A stretch of 64,000 nucleotides of DNA from Bacillus sp. ZZV12-4809 (lineage in GTDB: Bacteria; Bacillota; Bacilli; Bacillales; Cytobacillaceae), in NCBI RefSeq assembly GCF_009849585.1, contig NZ_VCRN01000001.1, positions 496,001-560,000 of the forward strand, given 5' to 3'. Below are positions 8,085-16,338 of this stretch, one piece after another. The position numbers and the translations under genes are program-made. Under the pieces are notes generated by a model, which was given only the letters and a program-made list of their open reading frames with translations, searched no databases and was not told the origin of the DNA. Position 1 is the first letter of the stretch. Every line of letters begins with the position of its first letter.

Positions 8085-9058
8085 TGCTCTTCCATTGCCT
8101 TTAAGATCCTGATATCGGTGAGATAGCCGTCAGATTTTAGCGGCACTTCCTCATCTTTAAGCCATTTTAAGATCAGCTCAGCACTGAGACTTCCCATTTT
8201 CTCAGGAGATTGTTCAATGATTCCATCAAGCTTTCCCTGTGTAAGTAAAGACAGTGAATCCGGACCATCATCGAATGAATAAATGTAATAAGGCTCAACC
8301 TGTGATCGCCTTCCAATTTCCTGAATCATTGCTTCGGCTATATTAGCTTTAATCGCTATAAAACTATCAGTATCCGGATTTAGATTTAACATGTTCTGAG
8401 TCGAAGCAATAATTTCCTCCCTGACATCCCCCGTTTCAGCATAGACGGTGCGGATGCCGGGATAAGCTTTCAGGACATCATGAATGCCGTTTAAGCGCTG
8501 CTGCAGATAATACTCCTTATGCTTGTCGCCCATGAGTATGACTTTCCCCTCATGACCCATGTCGTCGATAAGCTGCTCTGCAATTAACTGCCCGGCCAGA
8601 TATTGGTCAGAGCCTACATATGTTTTTCTCAGACTTTCAGCTTTTGGTACATCATTGGCCACTGTAATAATCGGAATGCCATAAAAAGCAGCTTTTACCT
8701 TAACTAAATCTTTAAATTCCTGAGCATCCAAACCCTGAACAATAATGCCGTCCACTTTTGACTGAATCGCGATCTCCAGCTTCTTCAGAAAATCTTCCTG
8801 GTTCTTTCCATAGCTTCCCCAGACTTCAAGACTTGCTCCATCCTTCCGCGCCTGTTCCTTTGCTGCGATGCCAGCCTTGTCCCAGAAAGGAGTGTCTAAT
8901 TCCTGAGTAATCAGGACCAGCCGGTATTTCATATCCTTTCCGTCTGCAATAGCAGGGAGATCCTCTACTGTTGTAAACGCTTTCTTAGCAAGTGCCAATG
9001 TAAAATAGCCAAGGGCGATGCATGTGATGCAAATTATTAAAATACTTATTTTACGCAA
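8081..9058 (-). CDS. Membrane-anchored sugar-binding sensor, XylFII-like
   Basis: The start is TTG at 9058, with GGAG 10 bases upstream. The 325-aa product has one N-terminal membrane anchor (residues 4-24) and no lipobox Cys. A periplasmic-binding domain follows: YRLVLITQELDTPFWDKAG, VDGIIVQGLDAQEF, GIPIITVANDVPKA, YVGSDQYLAGQLIAEQ. It overlaps the kinase start by 4 bases. The arrangement matches XylFII, which binds D-xylose and docks on the LytS-type kinase rather than feeding an ABC transporter. The ligand cannot be proven from sequence; arabinose, galactose or glucose are alternatives. Confidence 0.8.
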   Translation of the reverse strand: MRKISILIICITCIALGYFTLALAKKAFTTVEDLPAIADGKDMKYRLVLITQELDTPFWDKAGIAAKEQARKDGASLEVWGSYGKNQEDFLKKLEIAIQSKVDGIIVQGLDAQEFKDLVKVKAAFYGIPIITVANDVPKAESLRKTYVGSDQYLAGQLIAEQLIDDMGHEGKVILMGDKHKEYYLQQRLNGIHDVLKAYPGIRTVYAETGDVREEIIASTQNMLNLNPDTDSFIAIKANIAEAMIQEIGRRSQVEPYYIYSFDDGPDSLSLLTQGKLDGIIEQSPEKMGSLSAELILKWLKDEEVPLKSDGYLTDIRILKAMEEQ

Positions 9059-9174
9059 GGCAGTATCTCCGTTTCCACAGTATAAATGACTGAATATTTT
9101 TAATCATATCACCTTTTTACTTTCGATAGAATAGCAGGATGAAAGGTGGTTGATAAGCTGCCTGAACACACAGC

Positions 9175-9203
9175 TGGGGCATCCTGATCCAACAGATGCC
9201 CCA
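9175..9203. other. Hairpin between mmsB and the sensor gene
   Basis: GGGGCATC and GATGCCCC form a perfect 8-bp stem around an 11-base loop. Neither strand has a T-run after it, so it may be a weak terminator or 3'-end stabiliser for mmsB rather than a standard intrinsic terminator. Confidence 0.4.
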
Positions 9204-9242
9204 AACCATTCTGTCATACTATGATTCCAGAAAACTTAAAAT

Positions 9243-10418
9243 CTATCCTCTTTTCTTCCGGGTCATGACATCAAAAATTACAGCTCCGGCCAATACGCCT
9301 CCACGAATCATATACTGGAGAGAAACGCCTACACCGAGAAGATTCATCCCGCTTGATAAAGAGGCCATAACAACAGCTCCGATAATAGCACCGGTGATTT
9401 TTCCTACGCCTCCGGCAGAAGAAACCCCTCCGACATAAGCAGCTGCAATGGCATCAAGTTCAAATAAAGTCCCTGCTGTAGTGGTCGCTGATTGAAGCCT
9501 TGAAGTGAATAAAATGCCTGAAAGTGCAGCCAGCATCCCCATTGAACCGAATACAATATACGTTATTTTATTTACATTGATTCCGCTTAAATGCGCAGCT
9601 TCCGGATTGCTTCCGACTGCATATACATGCCTGCCTAGCACTGTTTTGGTTGTCAGGAAGTGATAAATGACAACCACCAGAAGCATAATGACAACTGTCC
9701 AGGAAAAACCGTTGTATCCTGCAAGGATCCAGGTAATATAGGATATGATAGCAGAAACAAACACTAATTTTAGGATAAAAATCCCTTTTGATACTACCTC
9801 AAACTGATATTTAATTTTATTTTTGCGGGTGGAAATTTCACTGTATATATACATTAATATAGCTAATAATCCCAGTATCAAGGTAAGCAGGTGAAGCCCA
9901 TTCACTTGCATAAGGGAAGGGATGAACCCATTGCCGATAGCGTTAAATCCGTCGTCCTTGATAATAATCGTTCCTGTTTTCTCCGTTACCTGAAGAAGCG
10001 CTCCTCTAAAGATCAGCATTCCTGCAAGAGTTGCTACGAAAGAAGGGATGCCGAATTTTGCAACCAGGAGCCCGTTGAACAGCCCGACTACAATGCCAAG
10101 CACAAGGATGATGGGGATGGTGATATAAAAAGGGATTCCCATTCCCGTTAACAGAATCGCTGCAATGGCTCCCAAAAAGCCGGCGACGAATCCGACTGAC
10201 AGGTCAATATGCCGAATCACGATCACAAGCGTCATTCCCACTGCAAGGACTGCGATATATCCTGTTGAATCAAGGAGATTGCTGATATTCCGTGAAGACA
10301 TAAATAACCCGTCAGTCATAATGGTGAAGGTAAGCATAATAACGAATAAGGCAATGTACATGCCATAATCACGGATATTATCTTTAAATAGCGTTTTTGC
10401 TTCATTAATAAATTCCAT
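9243..10418 (-). CDS. mmsB: Monosaccharide ABC transporter permease (GguB/XylH type)
   Basis: The 391-aa polytopic protein has about 10 hydrophobic segments and the family's GMTLVIVIRHIDLSVGFVAGFLGA loop, GLLVAKFGIPSFVATLAGM, and AIAAAYVGGVSSAGGVGKITGAIIGA near the C terminus. These mark the ribose/xylose-type permease family (BPD_transp_2). It forms the membrane channel with the ATPase encoded 12 bases upstream. It is the last gene of the chvE-mmsA-mmsB operon. Confidence 0.92.
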   Translation of the reverse strand: MEFINEAKTLFKDNIRDYGMYIALFVIMLTFTIMTDGLFMSSRNISNLLDSTGYIAVLAVGMTLVIVIRHIDLSVGFVAGFLGAIAAILLTGMGIPFYITIPIILVLGIVVGLFNGLLVAKFGIPSFVATLAGMLIFRGALLQVTEKTGTIIIKDDGFNAIGNGFIPSLMQVNGLHLLTLILGLLAILMYIYSEISTRKNKIKYQFEVVSKGIFILKLVFVSAIISYITWILAGYNGFSWTVVIMLLVVVIYHFLTTKTVLGRHVYAVGSNPEAAHLSGINVNKITYIVFGSMGMLAALSGILFTSRLQSATTTAGTLFELDAIAAAYVGGVSSAGGVGKITGAIIGAVVMASLSSGMNLLGVGVSLQYMIRGGVLAGAVIFDVMTRKKRG

Positions 10419-10430
10419 TAGTTTAACCTC

Positions 10431-11951
10431 CTATTGCGTAGCAAGCTGCATAATGCTTTCCTGATTTGCTTCCTCAATCGACAGCTCGCCTTTTATTTGT
10501 CCTTCCGCCATGACATAGACACGATCGCTCATCCCCAGGACTTCACCCAGTTCTGAAGAAATCATTATGATGCTCATACCTTCCTCGATCAATTTATTCA
10601 TAATCGTATAAATTTCGAATTTAGCCCCGACATCAATGCCCCTCGTCGGCTCGTCCAGGATCAGCAATTTCGGGCCGACAAATAGCCATTTGCCCAGCGA
10701 CACTTTCTGCTGATTCCCCCCGCTCAAGTCGCCGACAACCTGTTCAAGGGAAGATGCCTTAATGTACATGGACTTTTTATATTCCGCTGTTTCCTTCACT
10801 TCTTCGTTATCGTTAATAATTCCATTGACAGCAATACGATTAAGGTTAGCTGCAGAGATGTTGTTTTTAATATCCTGTATTAAAAACAGCCCATCCCCTT
10901 TCCGGTCTTCTGTCACATATGCAATCCCCGACCTGATGGCGTCACTCGGATGCTTCAGCGTTTTAGGAACGCCATCCACCAATAGCTCGCCTTGTACTTT
11001 ATACGATTTTGGATTTCCGAAAATACTCAGGGCAAGTTCTGTCCTGCCTGACCCCATCAAGCCCGCAATCCCGACGATTTCTCCTTTCTTAACATGGAAG
11101 TTAACATCTTTTACAACCTGTCTGCCCAGGTGCACCGCATACGCAGACCAGTCGCGAAGCTCAAGGACAGGATCGCCAAATGTTTTGTTCGGCCTCTTCG
11201 GATAAATATCTTCAATCTCCCTGCCGACCATGTTTTTAATAATGAGATTTTCAGAGATTTCGCCTTTTGCTGCGTCCAGGGTACAAATGGTTTGGCCATC
11301 ACGAAGCACCGTCGCCTTGTCTGCAATGGAGATGACTTCTTTCAATTTATGGGAGATCATGATGCAGGTAATTCCCTGCTCTTTAAGCTCACCTAACAGA
11401 TCCAGCAGATTTTCGCTGTCATCTTCATTCAATGCTGCAGTCGGCTCATCGAGAATAAGCAGTTTCACGTCCTTGCTTAATGCTTTTGCAATTTCGACTA
11501 ATTGCTGTTTTCCAACGCTCAGATCTTTTACAAGCGTTTCAGGATTCACATCAAGCTTAACTTTATCCAGCATTTTTTTAGCTTCTGCAATCGTCCGGTT
11601 CCAATCGACAATTCCGCCTTGCTTAATTTCATTGCCTGCAAAAATATTTTCATAAACTGTGAGATCAGGAAATAAGGCCAGCTCCTGATAGATAATAACG
11701 ATTCCTGATTTTACGCTGTCGCTGATTGTATTGAATTGCTGCACACTGCATTCAAATACAATATCTCCCTGATAGGTGCCATAAGGATAAACGCCGCTGA
11801 GTACTTTCATCAAAGTGGATTTGCCCGCTCCATTTTCACCAATCAAGCAGTGAATTTCACCTTTCTCCACCTTGAAATTGACATTGCTGAGCGCTTTAAC
11901 ACCTGTGAATTCTTTGGAAATTCCGTGCATCTCCAAAATATTTTCGCTCAT
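10431..11951 (-). CDS. mmsA: Monosaccharide ABC transporter ATPase (GguA/XylG type), double domain
   Basis: The 506-aa protein contains two fused ABC ATPase domains. The first has Walker A GENGAGKST (about residue 38), LSVGKQQLVEIAKAL and LLILDEPTAALN. The second has a diverged Walker A GLMGSGRTE, the signature LSGGNQQKVSLGKWL, and LLILDEPTRGIDVG. This layout is that of RbsA/XylG/GguA. It powers import of a monosaccharide with mmsB and the binding protein. AAGGAG precedes ATG 11951, and a strong hairpin separates it from the binding-protein gene. Confidence 0.93.
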   Translation of the reverse strand: MSENILEMHGISKEFTGVKALSNVNFKVEKGEIHCLIGENGAGKSTLMKVLSGVYPYGTYQGDIVFECSVQQFNTISDSVKSGIVIIYQELALFPDLTVYENIFAGNEIKQGGIVDWNRTIAEAKKMLDKVKLDVNPETLVKDLSVGKQQLVEIAKALSKDVKLLILDEPTAALNEDDSENLLDLLGELKEQGITCIMISHKLKEVISIADKATVLRDGQTICTLDAAKGEISENLIIKNMVGREIEDIYPKRPNKTFGDPVLELRDWSAYAVHLGRQVVKDVNFHVKKGEIVGIAGLMGSGRTELALSIFGNPKSYKVQGELLVDGVPKTLKHPSDAIRSGIAYVTEDRKGDGLFLIQDIKNNISAANLNRIAVNGIINDNEEVKETAEYKKSMYIKASSLEQVVGDLSGGNQQKVSLGKWLFVGPKLLILDEPTRGIDVGAKFEIYTIMNKLIEEGMSIIMISSELGEVLGMSDRVYVMAEGQIKGELSIEEANQESIMQLATQ

Positions 11952-11987
11952 TATGACTCACTCCTTAGCCCAAAAGCTATTCAGAAG

Positions 11988-12023
11988 GAGAAATAGTGAT
12001 AGACGCTTCTATCACTATTTCTC
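11988..12023. other. Perfect 16-bp intercistronic stem-loop (chvE-mmsA)
   Basis: GAGAAATAGTGATAGA and its exact complement flank a 4-base loop, with no T-run on the minus strand. It lies between the binding-protein stop (12036) and mmsA start (11951). Such stems typically protect the upstream message or partially terminate, so that binding protein is made in excess over ATPase and permease. Confidence 0.7.
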
Positions 12024-12035
12024 GTCCATTATTAA

Positions 12036-13148
12036 TTAAAGCCCTGTAAATTCATCTGCTTTATAATATTCAGAATCAATCAGTTCTTTCTTCACATTGT
12101 CCTTGTCTACAACAATTACATCTGTTTGCTTTGCTTTCACTTCAATCTTTCCGTTATCGTAAGAACCTGTTGTCTCAGGGTCCTTGTCTTCAAGGATTTC
12201 AATTGCCATGCCCATTGCATCTTGTACAAGAGTACGAACATCCTTAAATACTGTCATAGATTGTTTTTCATCTATCACATACTGAATAGATGCTTTCTCA
12301 GCATCCTGACCTGTAACAAGGTAGCTGGATACTGCACTGTCAGTTCCAAAAACATCTGCGATGGAGCGGGCAGTTCCGTCGTTCGGAGCAAGAATAGCCA
12401 CATCGCCTTTCATATCATCAGATGCAGCTGTCAAATGCGTTTGAGCCTTATTCTTTGCTTCGTTCGGATCCCAGTTTGTTGTCACCTGGCCAATAATTTT
12501 GCTCAGCTGGTCACGGGACAGATCAGCTGTATCTTTTAAAGCCTCAGCTTCGCTTGAGTTCGCAATTTTGAATGTCCCATCTGCAATCTTTGGCTGAAGC
12601 ACACTCCATGCTCCCTGGAAGAATAAGAAAGCATTGTTATCAGAAGCAGCTCCTGCGTACAGATATAAAGGCGTATCCTTGCCCTTTGCATTGTCGATCA
12701 GGTATTGCGCCTGAGCAGCTCCTACAGCAAGGCTGTCAAATGTTACATAATAATCAATTGCATCTGTATTCGTAATTAAACGGTCATAAGAAATGACTTT
12801 TACCCCATCTTTTTTTGCAGCTTCAACCGCTGCAGCAGCTGCATCTCCATCCTGCGGACAGATGATCAGCACATCAATTCCTTTGTTCAGCAAAGTCTCA
12901 ACATTTTCTTTTTCCTTGGCGGAAGATCCCTGGCTAAACAAAATTTCAGTTGTATATTCTGTACCTTTTAAAGCGTCTTTAAATCTTTGCTCATCCTGAA
13001 CCCATCTAGGCTCATCCTTGGTTGGCAGCACAATTCCCACACTTACTTCACTGCTGCTGCCGCCAGTGCCTTCACTGCATCCTGCCGCAATAAATGCAAA
13101 CATCAAAACAGTCAGCATAAGAGAAATAACTTTCCACTTTCTTTTCAT
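12036..13148 (-). CDS. chvE: Multiple-monosaccharide/xylose-binding lipoprotein (ChvE/XylF type)
   Basis: The 370-aa product has a lipoprotein signal ending AFIAAGC and a sugar-binding fold: VSVGIVLPTKDEPRW, GIDVLIICPQDGDA, VISYDRLITNTDAIDYYVTFDS, LVTGQDAEKASIQY, and a C-terminal VIVVDKDNVKKEL. ATG 13148 follows AAAGGGGG. It is the first gene of the operon with mmsA and mmsB and delivers the sugar to them. ChvE-type proteins bind xylose, arabinose, galactose and glucose, so the substrate is left open. Transcription should depend on the YesN-type regulator nearby and on CcpA through the cre site upstream. Confidence 0.92.
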   Translation of the reverse strand: MKRKWKVISLMLTVLMFAFIAAGCSEGTGGSSSEVSVGIVLPTKDEPRWVQDEQRFKDALKGTEYTTEILFSQGSSAKEKENVETLLNKGIDVLIICPQDGDAAAAAVEAAKKDGVKVISYDRLITNTDAIDYYVTFDSLAVGAAQAQYLIDNAKGKDTPLYLYAGAASDNNAFLFFQGAWSVLQPKIADGTFKIANSSEAEALKDTADLSRDQLSKIIGQVTTNWDPNEAKNKAQTHLTAASDDMKGDVAILAPNDGTARSIADVFGTDSAVSSYLVTGQDAEKASIQYVIDEKQSMTVFKDVRTLVQDAMGMAIEILEDKDPETTGSYDNGKIEVKAKQTDVIVVDKDNVKKELIDSEYYKADEFTGL

Positions 13149-13195
13149 TCTTTTTCCCCCTTTATAATGGATAAAAATTACTTGCCTACATGAAA

Positions 13196-13232
13196 ATTAT
13201 ATCTTTATTACTAGACTATGAAAGCGTTATCA
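13196..13232 (-). promoter_or_regulatory. chvE-mmsAB promoter with overlapping CcpA cre site
   Basis: Minus strand: -10 TATAAT at 13196-13201, about 48 bases before the start codon, with a poor -35 (TTTCAT-like) 17 bases upstream. The -35 is overlapped by TGATAACGCTTTCA (13219-13232), which fits the cre consensus TGWNANCGNTNWCA at every fixed position. A weak -35 is expected for an activator-dependent promoter, and a cre here would let CcpA block polymerase. Confidence 0.7.
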
Positions 13233-13364
13233 ATAGCACTCTTTTAATATTATCTGTAAATTTTTATTCTTCAACTAATCCTGGACACCGCTGTTTATCC
13301 TTATGGATACTGACTGGCGGATCCCTTTTTTTCAGACAAAAGCTCCTTCCTCCTGTTAAGACAA

Positions 13365-13393
13365 AAAAATGGCAGCCCTCAAAGGGCTGCCTG
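13365..13393 (-). terminator. Intrinsic terminator after the chemoreceptor remnant
   Basis: GGCAGCCC and GGGCTGCC pair around a short loop and are followed on the minus strand by ATTTTTTT. It lies about 34 bases after the remnant's stop codon. Confidence 0.85.
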
Positions 13394-13426
13394 TATAAAA
13401 AGGCTCTGTGCAAGCCTATTGACCTA

Positions 13427-13732
13427 TTAAGATTTCAGCCTGCCAACCAGTTTTTGCAGCTGTTCAGCCCTCAGGCTAATATGTTCGGCCAATGCAGCAA
13501 TTTCTTCTATAGAAGATAACTGTTCTACAGATGATGCAGCCACACTTTGCGACGCTGCAGATAGTTCCTTTGATATCATAGCCAAACTTTCGATGGAACG
13601 GGCAATTCCTTCTGTCCCCCTGGCTAATTGTTTCAAAGCTGCTGTATTGACAGTCTCTTGAATGGAATTGATTTGTTCAATAGTACTGGCTACCGCCTTA
13701 TTCCCTGCTGCCGCAAGTGAGGAGGCTTCCAT
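13427..13732 (-). pseudogene. Methyl-accepting chemotaxis protein remnant
   Basis: About 101 codons from the last internal ATG encode helical chemoreceptor sequence: SLAAAGNKAVASTIEQINSI, then a junction QETVNTAALKQLARGTEG, then ISKELSAASQSVAASSVEQL and SSIEEIAALAEH to a stop. The frame stays open about 25 codons further upstream without a plausible start. The conserved signalling tip, normally between VNTAA and the second helix (the QTNLLALNAAIEAARAGE region), is missing. So are the ligand-binding, membrane and HAMP parts. It looks like the C-terminal end of an MCP with an internal deletion, cut off from any upstream promoter by the terminator at 13814. Confidence 0.75.
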
Positions 13733-13813
13733 ACCAGAGCCATTAACAGCTGTAGCCGATTGGGCAACTGAAATACCTCTGTATTTTCTTGAAATTCTGA
13801 TATATTCAGGAAC

Positions 13814-13848
13814 AAAAAAATGCGCTAATCCTTAGATCAGCGCATTTA
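13814..13848 (-). terminator. Intrinsic terminator of the TerC-family gene
   Basis: On the minus strand AAATGCGCT and AGCGCATTT pair around a 12-base loop and are followed by TTTTT. It starts 4 bases after the TerC stop. Confidence 0.85.
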
Positions 13849-13851
13849 TAT

Positions 13852-14625
13852 TTATAAAGCTTCACCTTCCGTTTGTTTTTTGCCCGGAGCAAACCACCCA
13901 AGCAGTGCAATGGCCACCAATACTCCATAGAAGACGATTGTCCAGCCAGTACTATGAGGAAAATGGTGATCAAGAACACCAATATCCTCATGGGCAAGCG
14001 TGATAACAGCAAGCTTTACACCAACCCAGGCAACAATGGCATAAGCCGTTGTTTCCAATGCCGGCCGTTTGCCAAGCAGTTGCACAAACCAGGTTGCCGC
14101 GAACTTAATCAGGATCAGTCCGGCGATCCCGCCAAGCACGACTACGATAAACTGCCCGCCGTCCATGCCGCCGAAATCGGCAAGCGGTGAATCCGGCAAA
14201 CCAAGTGCAAGTGCAACAGCAGCCAAAATCGAATCGATGGCAAAGGCAAGATCGGCTAATGCAATCTTTCCTACTGTTGGCCAAAATCCTTTCCCGGCAG
14301 CTTCTTCCTTCACATCCTCGCGAATATTTTTATTTTCTTTCCCAAACCTGGCCTTAATCACATGCTTTAAGCCAAGATACAATAAGTAGGCAGCTCCGAT
14401 TGCCTGAATCTGCCAGACGTTTGCAATAAATGAGATGGCAAATAACGCACCAAACCGGAAAACGAACGCCATAATGATTCCATAATTTATCGCTCTTTTC
14501 TTCTGATCTTCCGGTAAATGCTTTGCTATGACAGCTAAGACAAGTGCATTGTCAGCCGACAGCAATCCTTCGAGTCCAATTAATATCAATAATGCCCATG
14601 CGTACTCGAGCCAGATAGACTCCAT
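13852..14625 (-). CDS. TerC-family integral membrane protein (Mn exporter-like)
   Basis: ATG 14625 is chosen because AAGGAG lies 8 bases upstream; a longer in-frame form (to 14661) has no such site. The product, about 257 aa, has seven or so membrane helices and the two TerC acidic motifs: GLLSADNALVLAVIAKHL near residue 20 and ADLAFAIDSILAAVALALGL in the middle. Bacillus TerC proteins (MeeF/MeeY, YkoY) have been linked to manganese export and metallation of secreted enzymes. The upstream neighbour is a manganese catalase, which fits a manganese theme. Confidence 0.88.
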   Translation of the reverse strand: MESIWLEYAWALLILIGLEGLLSADNALVLAVIAKHLPEDQKKRAINYGIIMAFVFRFGALFAISFIANVWQIQAIGAAYLLYLGLKHVIKARFGKENKNIREDVKEEAAGKGFWPTVGKIALADLAFAIDSILAAVALALGLPDSPLADFGGMDGGQFIVVVLGGIAGLILIKFAATWFVQLLGKRPALETTAYAIVAWVGVKLAVITLAHEDIGVLDHHFPHSTGWTIVFYGVLVAIALLGWFAPGKKQTEGEAL

Positions 14626-14720
14626 TCGCTGCACTCCTTTCAGAAACAACCAGTTCTTCATTATTTAGATAACTATAGATTCCCCAAAAATGCTAGAGGA
14701 AACCTAAAAAAATATATAAA

Positions 14721-14749
14721 AAAACGGCGTCCTGTACTCAGGACGCCAG
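14721..14749 (-). terminator. Intrinsic terminator of the manganese catalase gene
   Basis: GGCGTCCTG and CAGGACGCC form a 9-bp stem followed on the minus strand by GTTTTTTTA. It lies about 10 bases beyond the stop codon. Confidence 0.88.
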
Positions 14750-14759
14750 AAGAAGGAAA

Positions 14760-15617
14760 CTAATTATTCAAATCAAAAAGCCCCGGCGCATGCTCATTTG
14801 GCATGTCTGGCATTTCAGGAACAGGATAGCCTTTTGGTGGTTCCACAACAGCAAGATCTCCGCCATTTCGGCTTGGAGTTTTACCCTGGAATACCTCTCC
14901 TATCCGGGTATCATCCAGCCTGAAATTAAATTGTGCATTATGGAAGCCCATTTCCACATATTTTCGGCACTCAGGGTATTTATTTAAATCGTAATTAGGA
15001 ACCGGGAATATTTTGCCCCAATCCACTCCCAACGTTTCCAGCGCTTTTGCGAACGCATTTTGATGGGCATTATCGCGGACTATCAGGAAGGCAATCGTCT
15101 CTCTCAGCGTCTTATTGCTGCTCATCTCGTAAATCCTTGATTTCTGCAGAACACCCGTCGATTCAAGCATCACATTATTGATAAGGTTCGCCACCAGGTT
15201 TCCATGGTCATAAACCCAGGAACCGTTCCACGGGTTGCCGCCGGCATCAACTGGAAGCGATGCCTTCGCCCCCATTATGAAATGATGCGGATTCGCGCCT
15301 CCCTGGATAACATCATCCAAAGGAGCCCCATCTGCTGCCTGGTTGCCAGGCATATCCCCTCCGGCTTCGTTCAGAAGCTGATTAATCGTGGATTGGACGA
15401 GCTCCACATGGCTAAGCTCTTCTAAAAATACGCCTCTAATCAGGTCGCGATATTGCTTCGCCTTGCCTCTAAAATTTGCACTCTGGAATGAGAACTGCAT
15501 CAAGGTCCGCATTTCGCCAAACTGTCCGCCCAATGCCTCCTGCAGCACTTTCGCCGCATGCGGATCGGGTTTATCGGGTACAATCATATTGATTAAGTCT
15601 TCTTTATAAAAGTACAT
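14760..15617 (-). CDS. Manganese catalase
   Basis: The 285-aa protein matches the di-manganese catalase family. It has GGQFGEMRTLMQFSFQSANF with the first metal Glu (about E35), FLEELSHVELVQ with the E-x-x-H pair (about E67/H70), a central NNVMLESTGVLQ Glu, and LIVRDNAHQNAFAKAL with the last His. These four helices carry the dinuclear site that splits hydrogen peroxide without haem. The C terminus (VPEMPDMPNEHAPGLFDL) is typical of Bacillus spore or stationary-phase forms. AAGGAGATTGATGATCT precedes the start. Confidence 0.92.
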   Translation of the reverse strand: MYFYKEDLINMIVPDKPDPHAAKVLQEALGGQFGEMRTLMQFSFQSANFRGKAKQYRDLIRGVFLEELSHVELVQSTINQLLNEAGGDMPGNQAADGAPLDDVIQGGANPHHFIMGAKASLPVDAGGNPWNGSWVYDHGNLVANLINNVMLESTGVLQKSRIYEMSSNKTLRETIAFLIVRDNAHQNAFAKALETLGVDWGKIFPVPNYDLNKYPECRKYVEMGFHNAQFNFRLDDTRIGEVFQGKTPSRNGGDLAVVEPPKGYPVPEMPDMPNEHAPGLFDLNN

Positions 15618-15647
15618 AGATCATCAATCTCCTTTTCCAAAGCATTC

Positions 15648-15840
15648 TTAATTAGAATGCCTGAATGGAGGCACATTATTCATCCCGGATTGACGTCCCG
15701 GCACCCACTTATCGGAAAAGAAAGACCTTGCATTAATAAAAAATAAAGTTCCGATGAAAAATAAAGCAACCTTAAGACAGCTTGCAATCGCCGAGTACTC
15801 TCCATTTCTAGTCAGATTAACAAAACCATTACCGTCATGA
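15648..15840 (-). other. Open frame with small membrane-protein character, start unclear
   Basis: One minus-strand frame stays open here and encodes a plausible short membrane segment (CLKVALFFIGTLFFINARSF) followed by a polar tail ending PPFRHSN. There is a purine-rich GGAGAG upstream but no ATG, GTG or TTG in frame near it. It may be a decayed small gene or one using a rare start. The rest of 15618-16004 shows nothing I can identify. Confidence 0.25.
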
Positions 15841-16004
15841 TTTCATGGATGTCTCTCCCAGCAGAACAATCCTTTTACCTGAAACATAAGTCCATACAGG
15901 AGAAATCTGAAGGATCCTTTATTTCACACCTTTTGCTGGTTATTTGATCGATCCATAGAGACCTCGTTTTGCCTGACTGGAAATTCATAGGCACATCTTC
16001 TTTA

Positions 16005-16193
16005 TCATTTAAGCTCCCTCTCAAAAATGAGTTGTATTTCCAATGCCTGTCCCCCTGAAGCAAACGGAAGCGGAGTGAAGGTATGCAGGCGCCATCCTTC
16101 CTGTGCCTGCTGAATAATAATTTCCTCATAGTCTTCCTTTGGTTTGCCGCTAAAAGCCCCAACGTTAATTTTTATAAATTTGTAATCATACAT
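16005..16193 (-). CDS. DUF4177 domain protein
   Basis: This 62-aa protein begins MYDYKFIKINVGAF and has the DUF4177 core EDYEEIIIQQAQEGWRLHTF...LEIQLIFER. GGGAGGGG lies 8 bases before the start. The family is a small alpha/beta cytosolic protein of unknown function. Confidence 0.85.
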   Translation of the reverse strand: MYDYKFIKINVGAFSGKPKEDYEEIIIQQAQEGWRLHTFTPLPFASGGQALEIQLIFERELK

Positions 16194-16271
16194 ATAAACA
16201 CCCCTCCCAAGTGTAGTTTACCTAAGGTGCGGTTTAGATATTGAATTGGTTTCACTTTCCCTCTCAAGTAT

Positions 16272-16302
16272 TTGGCAATGGGCACGTCCAGAGAGGTAAA
16301 AT
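16272..16302 (+). promoter_or_regulatory. Candidate SMR-pair promoter with 19-bp spacer
   Basis: TTGGCA (16272-16277) and TAAAAT (16297-16302) are separated by 19 bp, the over-long spacing typical of MerR-family-controlled promoters, with a partial dyad GGGCACGTCC inside. CCTCTC and GAGAGG (16260-16265, 16291-16296) form a further inverted repeat. No MerR gene is adjacent, so this is only suggestive. Confidence 0.35.
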
Positions 16303-16338
16303 AAATTGAATCCATTTTAGAAAGGAACCGGAAACAAT

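Noticed and set aside
14626-14760. yybP-ykoY manganese riboswitch before the TerC gene
   Set aside because: The region between the catalase terminator and the start codon lacks the conserved motif and is short and AT-rich.
15875-16162. Minus-strand frame overlapping the DUF4177 gene
   Set aside because: It is out of frame with the recognised DUF4177 protein and has no family features.
16201-16330. Guanidine (ykkC) riboswitch before the SMR genes
   Set aside because: The conserved ykkC sequence blocks and mini-ykkC ACGR loops were not found.
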